From DASRDZ01 sp035652335 (GTDB lineage Bacteria; Chloroflexota; Dormibacteria; Aeolococcales; Aeolococcaceae), in NCBI GenBank assembly GCA_035652335.1, contig DASRDZ010000037.1:1-64000 (forward strand): DNA of 64,000 nucleotides, given 5' to 3'. Below the pieces are notes generated by a model. It was given only the letters and a program-made list of their open reading frames with translations, was not told where the DNA came from and did no database searches. The position numbers and the translations under genes are program-made. Of this stretch, positions 52,359 through 61,094 are shown in pieces (the first letter of the stretch is position 1; every line of letters starts with the position of its first letter).

Positions 52359-54038
52359 ATGAGCGACATCACGACGGCGGCGCAGACAACCCACGGTGCA
52401 ACCGACGCCGAGCTGGCGACTCGCGCCCGGGATGGCGACGCCGACGCATTCGGGCAGCTCTACGAACGGTATGCGCGGTCGATCCACGACATGATCTACA
52501 GCCTGGTCCGCAACCCAACCCTCGCCGACGATCTCACGCAGACGGCGTTCCTGCATGCGTTCGAGACCGTCGGGCGACTGCGTGATCCCGAGATCGTGCA
52601 GTCCTGGCTCTACACCATCGCGCACAACGTGACGCGACGCCACATCACGCGCAGCACCAAGGCGGAGTCGCTGGACGACATGCTCGACTTGGAGGCACCG
52701 GACCTCAGCCCTGAGGAGAGCGCGGTGTCGAAGGACATGATCGAGCTCGTCTGGACCGCAGCGCGCAGCCTCGACCCGCGGCAGTTCACAGTGCTCGACC
52801 TCAGCATTCGGCACCACCTGACCCCAACGGAGATCGGGATCGTCCTCGGCACGTCGCAGCGGCACGCGTCGGTCCTGCTGCACCGGGCGCACGACGCGCT
52901 CCGCATCGCGGTCCGCACGCTGGCGCTTGCGCGAGCGCGGGAGGTGTGTCCTCGGTTGCACGAGCTGGTGCCGCGAGGACAGCAGGGTCCGCTGACGCCG
53001 GAGCAACGCCGCAGCGTCGAGCACCACATGCGCACCTGCACGGAGTGCGCCGACCTGGCGACCCGGATGACGGCACCTGCAGAGCTGCTGGGGGGCGTGC
53101 TGCTGCTTCCTCTTCCGGCCAAGCTCGCCGACACGTCGTGGCTCCATCGTGCGGCAGCGGCAGCGGTCAAGCCCTCACCGCCGACTGGCTCCGTGCGTGG
53201 TCGAGCAGTCCGACCCGGCGCATGGCGGTCCATGGGAGCAGTGGGTCTCGCGGCAATCGCTGGAGCCGCGTGCATCGCCGGCGGGGTCGCCGCCGTCACG
53301 AACCACGGTTCCCCGCATGCGCGGGCGGCGTCAGCCCCAGCTCCCACTGTCTCAGCGCCGCCTCCTGCCAACACGGCAACAGCGGTGTCGGCGACCGCGG
53401 CGCCGACAGCGTCCACTGGACCCCAGGACGAGGCCGGCAAGAGTGCGGAAGCCGTCTGGGCCGACATGCTCACCACGACGCGAGCAGCGCAGGGCTACCG
53501 CATCGTGTTTGCGACGACCTCGCTCAGCGACGACGTGACGCAGTTCGACGTGCGGTTCTCTCGCAGCGGCGATTACATGGGAACGGTGACGTTGGCCATC
53601 GCCAGCGCGGACCGGTTCTCCGTTCGCAAGGTCAACGGCGTCCTGTACGCGCAGGGGCCAATCATCGCGGACCATCCCGACATGTTCGGCATGACCGCCG
53701 AGCAGGCCGCGCAACTCGGCAACGGCTGGCTGCAGCTCACCGGCGGTCCGCGCCAGGACGAAGCCACCATCATCGACCGGACGCTCTCCGTGTGGGGAGA
53801 TCCCCGGCAACTCGCAGACACGCAGTTCACCGTCGACGGGACGCTGCGTCTCGCCGGGACGGACACGCTCAACGGCGAGCAGATCATCGTGCTCGGAGAC
53901 GACAGCGGAACGGTGTCGGTCACACGCTTCGGCGCCTTCCCGTGCCGCGCCAGCAACGGCATCGACTCCGCCACCTTCTCCGACTTCAACGCCCCCGTGA
54001 CCGTCACCGCGCCAGCCGGCGCGCTCGTTCTCTCGTAG
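52359..54038 (+). CDS. Membrane-tethered ECF sigma factor (sigma plus zinc-finger anti-sigma-like fusion), copy 2
   Basis: A 559-residue paralogue of 48798-50399 with the same order of parts. Region 2 spans about 25-95 (LYERYARSIHDMIYSLVRNP, then ADDLTQTAFLHAFETVGRL). Region 4 spans about 135-190 (LDLSIRHHLTPTEIGIVLGTSQRHASVLLHRAH). The zinc motif HHMRTCTECADL is at about 222-232, the TM at about 290-314, and an extracytoplasmic domain runs to the end (GYRIVFATTSLSDDVTQFDV, then GDYMGTVTLAI). GGAGG lies 6 bases before the ATG. A strong hairpin follows the stop, and the secretion-like operon starts 127 bases downstream, so it is a natural candidate regulator of that operon. Confidence 0.87.
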   Translation: MSDITTAAQTTHGATDAELATRARDGDADAFGQLYERYARSIHDMIYSLVRNPTLADDLTQTAFLHAFETVGRLRDPEIVQSWLYTIAHNVTRRHITRSTKAESLDDMLDLEAPDLSPEESAVSKDMIELVWTAARSLDPRQFTVLDLSIRHHLTPTEIGIVLGTSQRHASVLLHRAHDALRIAVRTLALARAREVCPRLHELVPRGQQGPLTPEQRRSVEHHMRTCTECADLATRMTAPAELLGGVLLLPLPAKLADTSWLHRAAAAAVKPSPPTGSVRGRAVRPGAWRSMGAVGLAAIAGAACIAGGVAAVTNHGSPHARAASAPAPTVSAPPPANTATAVSATAAPTASTGPQDEAGKSAEAVWADMLTTTRAAQGYRIVFATTSLSDDVTQFDVRFSRSGDYMGTVTLAIASADRFSVRKVNGVLYAQGPIIADHPDMFGMTAEQAAQLGNGWLQLTGGPRQDEATIIDRTLSVWGDPRQLADTQFTVDGTLRLAGTDTLNGEQIIVLGDDSGTVSVTRFGAFPCRASNGIDSATFSDFNAPVTVTAPAGALVLS

Positions 54039-54052
54039 GTCACGGCCCAAGC

Positions 54053-54078
54053 CGGCGGGCGGTTCGCGCCGCCCGCCG
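54053..54078 (+). terminator. 10-bp-stem hairpin after the second sigma gene
   Basis: CGGCGGGCGG-TTCGCG-CCGCCCGCCG, a perfect stem 15 bases after the stop codon. It separates the sigma gene from the secretion-like operon. Confidence 0.75.
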
Positions 54079-54164
54079 CACCAGGGTCCGCGGGAGCGGA
54101 TCAGCACGTCGCCGCGTCGCGGTCGAGGGCGTGCATGTCGCATCCACCGTCAGGAGGAATGGTC

Positions 54165-54452
54165 ATGCTGCACCTTGCCGACATCAACCTCACCCCGGAC
54201 CCGCAGGCGCTGCCGGGCGGCACGACGCTGCAGAGCATCGCCAATGGCGTCATGGCGTTCGCGCTGGTCGTCACGGGCATCGCCTTTCTCGTCAGCGCGG
54301 CGACCTGGGGCCTCGGGGGCCTCAGCGGCAACTTCCAGTACGCCTCGATGGGTCGCCGCGGAGTCGGCGCGGCGGTGGTCGCCGCGCTGTTGATCGGTGC
54401 CGCGGCGACCATCATCAACTTCTTCTTCAAGGCGGGGCAGGCGCTGCACTGA
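54165..54452 (+). CDS. VirB2/TrbC-like two-TM pilin-type protein
   Basis: A 95-residue protein with two TM helices (about 23-48 and 66-90) separated by a short loop (GLSGNFQYASMGRRG). Size, topology and first place in a type IV secretion-like operon fit a VirB2- or DUF6112-type subunit. AGGAGG lies 7 bases before ATG 54165. An ATG 6 bases upstream is too close to that site. Confidence 0.6.
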   Translation: MLHLADINLTPDPQALPGGTTLQSIANGVMAFALVVTGIAFLVSAATWGLGGLSGNFQYASMGRRGVGAAVVAALLIGAAATIINFFFKAGQALH

Positions 54453-55195
54453 TGCGACGCTCGACCTACGCCTCCGACATGGACGTCAGCGTCTCGGCGC
54501 GCGGCGTGCGCATCGCGATCACGACCGCGGCCGCGCTGGCCGTTGCCGGATCGGGCTTCGCCTTAGGTCGGGCCACCGCGACGTGCTCCATCACCGTGAC
54601 CCACGCCGTCCCCGGCACCCCGGCCGCAAGCCCGGCACCGTCTCCATCTCCCTTGTCCCCCGACAACGGCGTGGTGGCCGACATGACGACGCGGAGCAGC
54701 TCCGGCGCCGCCGCCGCTGCAACGGAGATGGCCGGGATCCTGAGCGGCTCATCGGTGACGCAGGCAGATGCCTATCGCGCGGGCGTCGCGGCCATCGCTG
54801 CGCCGGGACACCGGGACGCGTTGCTTGCTCGCGCGGACCAGCTCGTTGCGGCCGTCGACGCGCAGCTCGGCGTGGTCAGCGCTTCGGGGCAAGGTGCCGC
54901 CGTTGCCGTGCGTACAGTACCGGTCAGCTGGCACGTCGACAGCTACACCGGCACCAGCGCCAGCGTGCGTATCTGGGCCGTCGGCCTGGTCGGGGAGGAC
55001 GGGAGTCTCCCCGCGACTGCGGTGTGGGCGACAGGGACGTTCGCGATCGAGTGGACGGACGCCGGATGGCGCCTGGATGACGTGCAAACCGTCGGCGGGC
55101 CGGTACCGCAGTCGCAGCAGCAGGCGACCGTCTCGGCTGCTCTGCCGCCCGAAGTGGACAGCTTCCAGGGATACCGCCATGTCCCCACGCCGTAG
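54452..55195 (+). CDS. VirB8/TcpC-like assembly factor
   Basis: A 247-residue protein with one N-terminal TM (about 19-40), a Pro/Ser linker and an extracytoplasmic domain (about 110-230) in the NTF2-like style of TcpC/VirB8 (VSWHVDSYTGTSASVRIWAVGLVGE, then AVWATGTFAIEWTDAGWRLDDV). Such proteins scaffold the secretion channel. Starts one base after the previous gene's end region (shared A) and overlaps the next gene by 17 bases. Confidence 0.65.
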   Translation: MRRSTYASDMDVSVSARGVRIAITTAAALAVAGSGFALGRATATCSITVTHAVPGTPAASPAPSPSPLSPDNGVVADMTTRSSSGAAAAATEMAGILSGSSVTQADAYRAGVAAIAAPGHRDALLARADQLVAAVDAQLGVVSASGQGAAVAVRTVPVSWHVDSYTGTSASVRIWAVGLVGEDGSLPATAVWATGTFAIEWTDAGWRLDDVQTVGGPVPQSQQQATVSAALPPEVDSFQGYRHVPTP

Positions 55196-56663
55196 CGCGG
55201 CACTCGTCGCGCTGGTCGTGCTCGTCGTGATGGTGGCGCTGTTGCCTCGGTGGTCGGCGCGTGCGGTCGGCGCAGCGCCCGTGCAACCCATGCTGCGGAC
55301 AGCTTCCGGGCCGACGGCGATACCCGTTCAGGACGCCTCGCCGACTCCGGTTGCGAGCCCGCAGTCCACACCGACGCCTGCTCCATCACCGATGGCGTCG
55401 CCATTGGCGTCACCGAGCGACGCAGGGCCGTGCAGTATCTCTCCAATACTCAGCGCCTTCTGCTCCGTCGGACACGCCATCCAGAGCGTGCCGGGCGCTG
55501 TGGTTGGCGATGTCGCGTCGGGCATCGGTGATTCGATCATAGGTGCGGTGACGCGGTGGGTGGCCGACGGCGCGGCGTGGGTGCTGAGCCAAGTGACCGG
55601 CCTCATCGACGGCTCCACGACGCCCGACCTCAATGCGCAGTGGTTCCGTAGCAACTACGCAACGATGGCGACCCTCGCCGGCGTGCTGCTCGCCATCTTC
55701 CTGTTCTTCGCCACGGTGCAAGGGCTGATCGCTGGCCGGCCCTCCGTGATCCTGCGTGCCTACCTGTTGCACGCGCCCATTGCCGCCATCGGCACCGTGC
55801 TGGCAGTCGCGTTAGTGTCCCGCGGACTCCAGGCGACCGACGCCATGAGTTCCGCCGTCTCGGCGCACATGCACCACGATGTTGCGCGCATTGCGGAGCG
55901 CGTCGGCATCGCGATACGCGTCGCCAGCCGCGTCACCGGCGATGGGTCACTCTTCCTCGCGTTCCTGGGAGCACTGCTCGCCGTCGTCGTTGCCGTGATC
56001 CTGTGGTTGGAGCTGCTGATCCGAGAGGCGGCCATCGACGTGTGCGTGCTGTTCCTTCCGCTGGTGCTCGCGGCCTTTGTCTGGCCGAGCACGGCGCGCT
56101 GGCTGCGCCGCCTGATCAACACCCTCGCCGCCGTCGTCCTCTCCAAGTTCGTCATCGTCGCAGTCCTCGCGCTCTCCGCAGCGGCGCTGGCCGACAACCT
56201 CAACGATGGCGGCATCAAGGCGATCCTGGTGGGCGTCGTCCTGTTGATCCTGGCGGCGATCTGCCCCTATCTCGTCTTCCGACTTCTGCCCGGCGTCGAG
56301 CTCGCGATCTCCGGACGCTGGTTCAGCGGCGGCATGCGCGCGGCGTCCCGGCGCGCTCCCGTCCCGACCGGCGGTGGTCGCGGGCCCCGCGGAGGCGGCT
56401 GGTTGTCCCGGACCGCGAGCTCGGGACTGACCGTGGCAACGTGGGCTGGACCGGCTGCAGCGGCGGCCGCAACCGCGGCACGAGCAGGTCAACGAGCCGC
56501 AGCGACGGTGCGTGATGCCGTGCAGAAGACGAATGCAGCGACGCCACGGAGCGGACTGCGCACACCGCCGTCGGTGGCGACAAGCACGGAGCGGAAGCAC
56601 GCGCCCTCGCTACCTACGAGCCCGAGACCTGAAGGCAAGGACACGGAGCGCGCCGATGGCTGA
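55179..56663 (+). CDS. VirB6/TrbL-like polytopic channel protein
   Basis: A 494-residue protein with a signal-like start and a Ser/Pro-rich stretch. About six TM helices (from YATMATLAGVLLAIFLFFATV at about 165 to LVGVVLLILAAICPYLVFRLL at about 360) include LELLIREAAIDVCVLFLPLVLA, a pattern found in VirB6/TrbL conjugation proteins. The C-terminal 120 residues are cytosolic, Ala/Arg-rich and low complexity. It should form the membrane channel core. Confidence 0.75.
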   Translation: MSPRRSAALVALVVLVVMVALLPRWSARAVGAAPVQPMLRTASGPTAIPVQDASPTPVASPQSTPTPAPSPMASPLASPSDAGPCSISPILSAFCSVGHAIQSVPGAVVGDVASGIGDSIIGAVTRWVADGAAWVLSQVTGLIDGSTTPDLNAQWFRSNYATMATLAGVLLAIFLFFATVQGLIAGRPSVILRAYLLHAPIAAIGTVLAVALVSRGLQATDAMSSAVSAHMHHDVARIAERVGIAIRVASRVTGDGSLFLAFLGALLAVVVAVILWLELLIREAAIDVCVLFLPLVLAAFVWPSTARWLRRLINTLAAVVLSKFVIVAVLALSAAALADNLNDGGIKAILVGVVLLILAAICPYLVFRLLPGVELAISGRWFSGGMRAASRRAPVPTGGGRGPRGGGWLSRTASSGLTVATWAGPAAAAAATAARAGQRAAATVRDAVQKTNAATPRSGLRTPPSVATSTERKHAPSLPTSPRPEGKDTERADG

Positions 56664-58107
56664 GCGGCGATATCGGTTCGGGCCACTGGAGCGGCGGGGT
56701 CTGCTGCTGGGCCTGCGCCTCGGCCAGCTCGCGGTCATGGTGGCGGGCGCCGTCGTCGCAGTGATGATCCTTGCAGTGTCGACGTCGGCCGCAGCCGTCG
56801 TGCTCGCTCTGTCGGCGCTGGTCGGCGGTGTGGTCGTCGGTGCGGTGCCGCTCGCAGGCCGTACCGCCGATGAGTGGGCGCCGGTCATGGTGCGGTGGCT
56901 GTGGTCGCTGGTGTCGGGCGGGCAGCGACACCGTCCAATCGCTCACCTGCGCGGTCATGTGCTGGTGGGTGATGGCGTGCAGGCGCCGAACCTGCCGCCG
57001 CCTCCGCCGTTGCGTGGCGTCTCGATTCTCAGCGCGCCAGCGCCCTCCGGTGCCGACATGGCCGTCATCAAGGATGCCCCGGCGGGCACGTACACCGCGG
57101 TGATTGCGGTGCGCGGGAGCGGCTTCTCCTTGCTCGATGACCACGACAAGGCGCGACGGCTCAGCTGGTGGGGTGGCGTGCTCGACGGCCTGTCGCGCGA
57201 GGGCAGCCCGATCCACCGCATGCAGTGGGTGGAACGGACGATTCCCGAGAGCAGTGATGCGCTGGTCGCGTATCTCACCGAGAGGTGCACGCTTCCCGAT
57301 GCCTCGCCGGTCGTGCAGTCGTATCAGGAGCTCGTCGCCGGCGCTATGCCCACAACCCAGCGCCACGAGGTGTACCTGGCCGTCCAGCTCCGGAAGGCAT
57401 CGGCGCGTCGCGCGATCCGGCGTGCCGGTGGTGGCGATCGCGGAGCATGCGCCGTCCTGGGGCGCGAACTGTCCGCGCTGTGGTCGCACCTGACGGGCGG
57501 GGATGTCACCGTCGATGGCGTCCTTGGCCCTGCGCACCTTGCGACGGTGATCCGCACTGTCGCCGATCCGGACTGCCTTGTGAGTGACCCCGACAGCGCG
57601 TGGCCGTCGGCGACGGTGGTGTCCTGGAACCACTACCGGACCGACGGCGCGGTGCACGCAACGTACTGGATCCGCGAGTGGCCACGGGTCGAGGTGACGG
57701 CCGATGTGCTGGCGCCGCTGCTCCTGCAGAGCTCGGCACGTCGCACGGTGGCCGTGACGATGGAAGTGGAGTCGCCGGCCCGAGCGCAGCGTGAGGCGGA
57801 GGCGGCACTGACGGCGGACCTGGCCGACGACGACATGCGCCAGCGCGCGGGCTTCATCGTCGGGTTCCGCCGGCAGCGAGAGCAGGAGAACGTTGTGCGC
57901 CGCGGCGAGGAGGTCGCTGAGGGGCATGCGTCCGTGCGCTTCTCCGGCTATGTGACGGTCAGCGCGGCCACCGTCGACGAACTGGACGAGGCCTGCGCCG
58001 ACGTCGAGCAGCAGGCACAGCAGGCACAGCTCCAGCTGCTCCGCCTGGTTGGCGAGCAGGACGTGGCCTGGACCTACACCCTGCCGCTGGCGCGAGGTCT
58101 GCGATGA
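56656..58107 (+). CDS. SCO6880 family type IV secretion-like protein
   Basis: A 483-residue protein with two N-terminal TM helices (PrgI-like, about 20-70). A VirB4-N-terminal-like domain follows with GSGFSLLDDHDKARRLSWWGGVL and HEVYLAVQLRK, as in the SCO6880 family found beside VirB4 in actinobacterial conjugative elements. No Walker motifs are present; it supplies the membrane and N-terminal part of the ATPase. Overlaps genes on both sides (8 and 4 bases). Confidence 0.8.
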   Translation: MAERRYRFGPLERRGLLLGLRLGQLAVMVAGAVVAVMILAVSTSAAAVVLALSALVGGVVVGAVPLAGRTADEWAPVMVRWLWSLVSGGQRHRPIAHLRGHVLVGDGVQAPNLPPPPPLRGVSILSAPAPSGADMAVIKDAPAGTYTAVIAVRGSGFSLLDDHDKARRLSWWGGVLDGLSREGSPIHRMQWVERTIPESSDALVAYLTERCTLPDASPVVQSYQELVAGAMPTTQRHEVYLAVQLRKASARRAIRRAGGGDRGACAVLGRELSALWSHLTGGDVTVDGVLGPAHLATVIRTVADPDCLVSDPDSAWPSATVVSWNHYRTDGAVHATYWIREWPRVEVTADVLAPLLLQSSARRTVAVTMEVESPARAQREAEAALTADLADDDMRQRAGFIVGFRRQREQENVVRRGEEVAEGHASVRFSGYVTVSAATVDELDEACADVEQQAQQAQLQLLRLVGEQDVAWTYTLPLARGLR

Positions 58108-59357
58108 GGACGCGGTCGCGCCAGCCGGCGCACCGGGCGACCACCGCGACCCTGAGGGCGGCATACCCCTTCATGGCCGAGGACGGGCTGGGCTCCCGCG
58201 GCGTGTACATCGGCACCGACCTGTGCGGGGGCGGCGGCTCCTTCGTCTACGACCCCTGGGAGCTCAGCGGCCGAGCCCTGACCGGGCCGGGGATGATCGT
58301 GCTCGGCGAGTTGGGCGAGGGGAAGTCGGCCATCGTCAAGGCCTACGTGCACCGGCAGCTCGCCATGGGGCGCCGGGCGGTCATGCTCAGCGTCAAGCCC
58401 GGCGAGAACGACCGGCTCTGCGAGGCCGTCGGCGTCGCACCCATCCGGCTCGAGCCCGGCGCGGTCCGCCTGAACCCGCTCGACCCTGCCGTGGCCGGAC
58501 CCGAGGCGTCTGCGGAGAGGATCGCGCTGGACCAGCTGGCCGTCCTCCAAGCCATCGCCGAGGCCAGCCTGGGCCGGAGCCTGACCCCAGTGGAACGGGC
58601 CGCGTGCGAACTCGCCCTGGCCCAGGTAGCAACCACCACGGAGGAGCCGGTGGTCCCTGATGTCGTGGCCGCAATGCTCCGCCCGTCAGCTGAAGCGGCG
58701 GATCGGATCGCCATGCGGCGGGACCAGCTCGCCGAGCAGAGCCGGGCGGCGGCACTCGAACTCCGTCGCCTCTGTGATGGCGACCTGCGGGGCATGTTCG
58801 ACGGGCCCACTACAGGCGGCATTGACCTAGAGGCGCCCCTCGTGTCCCTCGACCTCTCGGCGGTCTACTCGTCGTCCGCCCTCGCGGTCCTCATGGCCTG
58901 CGCCGCCGCTTGGCTGCACCGGGCCGTGACCCGTCCAGCCGCTGGCCGACGCATTCTCGTCGTGGACGAGGCTTGGGCGATCCTGCGAAACCTAGGCGTC
59001 GCGCGGTGGCTGGCCGCCTCATGGAAGCTCGCCCGGGCCCACGGCGTCCAGTGCATCGCGGTCACTCATCGGCTCTCCGACCTGACGGCCGCCGGTGACG
59101 CCGGCAGCGAGCAGGTGCAGCTCGCCCGCGGGCTACTGGCCGACTCAGAGACGAGGGTAGTCCACTCCTTGCGCCCGGACGAGCTCGAGGCCAGCCGGAC
59201 TCTGCTTGGCCTGACCGACGCCGAAGCCCAGGTGATCGCCGCCCTGCCACGAGGATGTGCGCTCTGGAAAGTCGGGCAGCACAGCGCAATGGTGGAGCAC
59301 CTGTACAGCTCACGGGAATGTTGGCTCATCGAGCCGGACGGGGGAACGGAGACCTAG
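58104..59357 (+). CDS. VirB4-like secretion ATPase
   Basis: A 417-residue ATPase domain. Walker A is GELGEGKSA at 68-76, Walker B RILVVDEAW at about 283, then VTHRLSDL and a C-terminal motif typical of VirB4/TraC. It lacks the large N-terminal domain, which is encoded separately by the SCO6880-type gene upstream. It powers assembly or substrate transport of the type IV-like machine. It ends the operon; no relaxase, coupling protein or lysozyme gene follows. Confidence 0.85.
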   Translation: MRTRSRQPAHRATTATLRAAYPFMAEDGLGSRGVYIGTDLCGGGGSFVYDPWELSGRALTGPGMIVLGELGEGKSAIVKAYVHRQLAMGRRAVMLSVKPGENDRLCEAVGVAPIRLEPGAVRLNPLDPAVAGPEASAERIALDQLAVLQAIAEASLGRSLTPVERAACELALAQVATTTEEPVVPDVVAAMLRPSAEAADRIAMRRDQLAEQSRAAALELRRLCDGDLRGMFDGPTTGGIDLEAPLVSLDLSAVYSSSALAVLMACAAAWLHRAVTRPAAGRRILVVDEAWAILRNLGVARWLAASWKLARAHGVQCIAVTHRLSDLTAAGDAGSEQVQLARGLLADSETRVVHSLRPDELEASRTLLGLTDAEAQVIAALPRGCALWKVGQHSAMVEHLYSSRECWLIEPDGGTET

Positions 59358-59383
59358 CTGACCGGTAGTAAAGGGGCGGCTAG

Positions 59384-59412
59384 TTGTTCCAGAACGTTAG
59401 TTCGGCTAGACT
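59384..59412 (+). promoter_or_regulatory. Promoter of the CBASS operon
   Basis: TTGTTC (59384-59389), 17 bp, TAGACT (59407-59412). It lies between the VirB4 stop and the CD-NTase start and leaves a leader of about 110 nt. Confidence 0.6.
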
Positions 59413-59531
59413 GGCGTGGCCGCGTGCGGGCCCCCAGCCCGGACGGCTGTTGACGGGTGGTCAAGCGCCGAGCGCCCATCGCGATCAATCGCGAGGCGTC
59501 TGGCGCTGGCAGGTCCAGGGAGTTTGACCCT

Positions 59532-60437
59532 ATGGCGCCATCGGAATGGGAGAGGACCTTTCGGGGCTGGACAGGTCCATCCAGCGACACAGAACAAGAG
59601 AAATGCGCCAACGCAGAGCGGGCCGTTAAGTCGGCTATCAAGGCGAGTGCCACCCTGGCGAGGCGCAACGTTAGCGTCTTCACCCAGGGCTCCTATCGCA
59701 ACAACACGAACGTCAAGATCGAGAGTGATGTCGACATCTGCGTCCTGTGCACCGACACCATCGACCTCGATTTCACTTTCGGTAAAGGATTGGACCTTGC
59801 GGCTGTTGGTCTTGAGCCCGCCACGTATGCGTATGCGGATTTCAAGAGCGAGGTCGAGGCTGCGTTAGTAGCTCACTTTGGGAAGGCTGCGGTGCACCGC
59901 GGCGACAAGGCCTTCGACATCCATGAGAACAGCTATCGGGTGGACGCCGACGTCGTAGCCTGTTTCGAGCATCGCCGATACACGGGCACCGCGGACCGGT
60001 TCTCGGCAATCAAGGGGACTGCCTTTCGGCCCGATTCGGGTGGTCTAATCCTCAATTGGCCAGATCAGCACTATGCGAATGGCGTCAAGAAGAACGACGC
60101 TACGAGTCGTCGGTTCAAGCAACTGGTCCGCATTGTCAAGCGACTTCGCTATTACATGGAAGAGCAGGGCGTCGCTGCAGCGAAGGGCATACCCTCGTAC
60201 TTGGTGGAGTGCTTGGTGTGGAACGTCCCCAACGGAGACTTCGGGCATAGCAACTACGTGGCCGATATCCGGCATGTTCTGGCGCACTTGTACAACAACA
60301 CGACGAGCGACGAAGGTTGTGGGGAATGGGGCGAGGTGAATGAGCTCAAGTACCTGTTTCGTCCATGGCAGCCCTGGTCACGGCAGCAGGCGCATGCGTT
60401 TGTTGACGCGGCGTGGGACTTCATTGGGTTCTCATGA
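59532..60437 (+). CDS. CBASS CD-NTase (cGAS/DncV-like nucleotidyltransferase)
   Basis: A 301-residue nucleotide second-messenger cyclase. The active-site signature is TQGSYRNNTNVKIESDVDIC: GS at 53-54 and the metal pair Asp66 and Asp68. A third acidic residue lies in YRVDADVV (Asp138 or Asp140). The N-terminus SEWERTFRGWTGPSSDTEQEK is typical of the family, which favours ATG 59532 over GTG 59457. On phage infection such enzymes make cyclic di- or trinucleotides that activate the partner effector. Base composition drops here, indicating transfer. The stop overlaps the effector gene by 4 bases. Confidence 0.92.
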   Translation: MAPSEWERTFRGWTGPSSDTEQEKCANAERAVKSAIKASATLARRNVSVFTQGSYRNNTNVKIESDVDICVLCTDTIDLDFTFGKGLDLAAVGLEPATYAYADFKSEVEAALVAHFGKAAVHRGDKAFDIHENSYRVDADVVACFEHRRYTGTADRFSAIKGTAFRPDSGGLILNWPDQHYANGVKKNDATSRRFKQLVRIVKRLRYYMEEQGVAAAKGIPSYLVECLVWNVPNGDFGHSNYVADIRHVLAHLYNNTTSDEGCGEWGEVNELKYLFRPWQPWSRQQAHAFVDAAWDFIGFS

Positions 60438-61075
60438 GACTGACACGCCTTCAGCTCCAGGCGATCCTCTATCTGGCGGGTGGGCTGTGGATCGCGGCCC
60501 TGATCCTCTCCGGAACGGCCCTACCTGCGGGTTTCTACCGGCCAGTTGGCGTTGTCATCGCTGCCGTATTGCTCGTCGTTGGCGCTTTTGAAACGCTGGT
60601 ATGGCGGTTACGTATTCTGCATCCGTGGTTCGTGGCCACGCCGGTCCTGCGAGGGACTTGGCGCGGTGAGTTGAGCACAATGTGGATCGATCCAGTAACG
60701 GGCCAGCCCCCGGCGCCGGCGCTCGTATTCCTCGTGGTGCGGCAGACGCTCTCCCGACTGTCGGTCCGTCTACTGACCCAGGAGACCGCGTCTACTACTC
60801 TTGCCGCGGACATTTGCCCAGAACCAGACGGTGTAACGCTGATGGCCTACGTCTATCGGAACGAACCTCCCATCAGCATCCAATCCCGGAGTCCGGTCCA
60901 TCGAGGCGCCGCTGTGCTGAGAGTGTATGGCGATCCCGCCTACTGCCTGGAGGGGGACTACTGGACCGACCGCGACAGCAAGGGCATCATCCGCTTCGAC
61001 GGCCGGTCAAGGCGAATCCACTTTGATTACACGACAGCCCTCGCCGATACGTACACGACCCACCAATCGCGCTGA
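60434..61075 (+). CDS. CBASS effector, Cap15-like (two TM plus beta-barrel)
   Basis: A 213-residue protein with two N-terminal TM helices (about 10-29 and 35-56), then a beta-barrel domain. Cap15-type motifs are TPVLRGTWRGELSTMW, LVVRQTLSRLSVRLLTQE, MAYVYRNEPPISI, HRGAAVLRVYG and LEGDYWTDRDSKGIIRF. Cap15 binds the cyclic nucleotide, oligomerises and damages the inner membrane to abort infection. No Cap2/Cap3 or HORMA/TRIP13 genes follow, so this is a minimal type I layout. Confidence 0.87.
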   Translation: MRLTRLQLQAILYLAGGLWIAALILSGTALPAGFYRPVGVVIAAVLLVVGAFETLVWRLRILHPWFVATPVLRGTWRGELSTMWIDPVTGQPPAPALVFLVVRQTLSRLSVRLLTQETASTTLAADICPEPDGVTLMAYVYRNEPPISIQSRSPVHRGAAVLRVYGDPAYCLEGDYWTDRDSKGIIRFDGRSRRIHFDYTTALADTYTTHQSR

Positions 61076-61094
61076 TGGACGATGAAGTGGTCGT

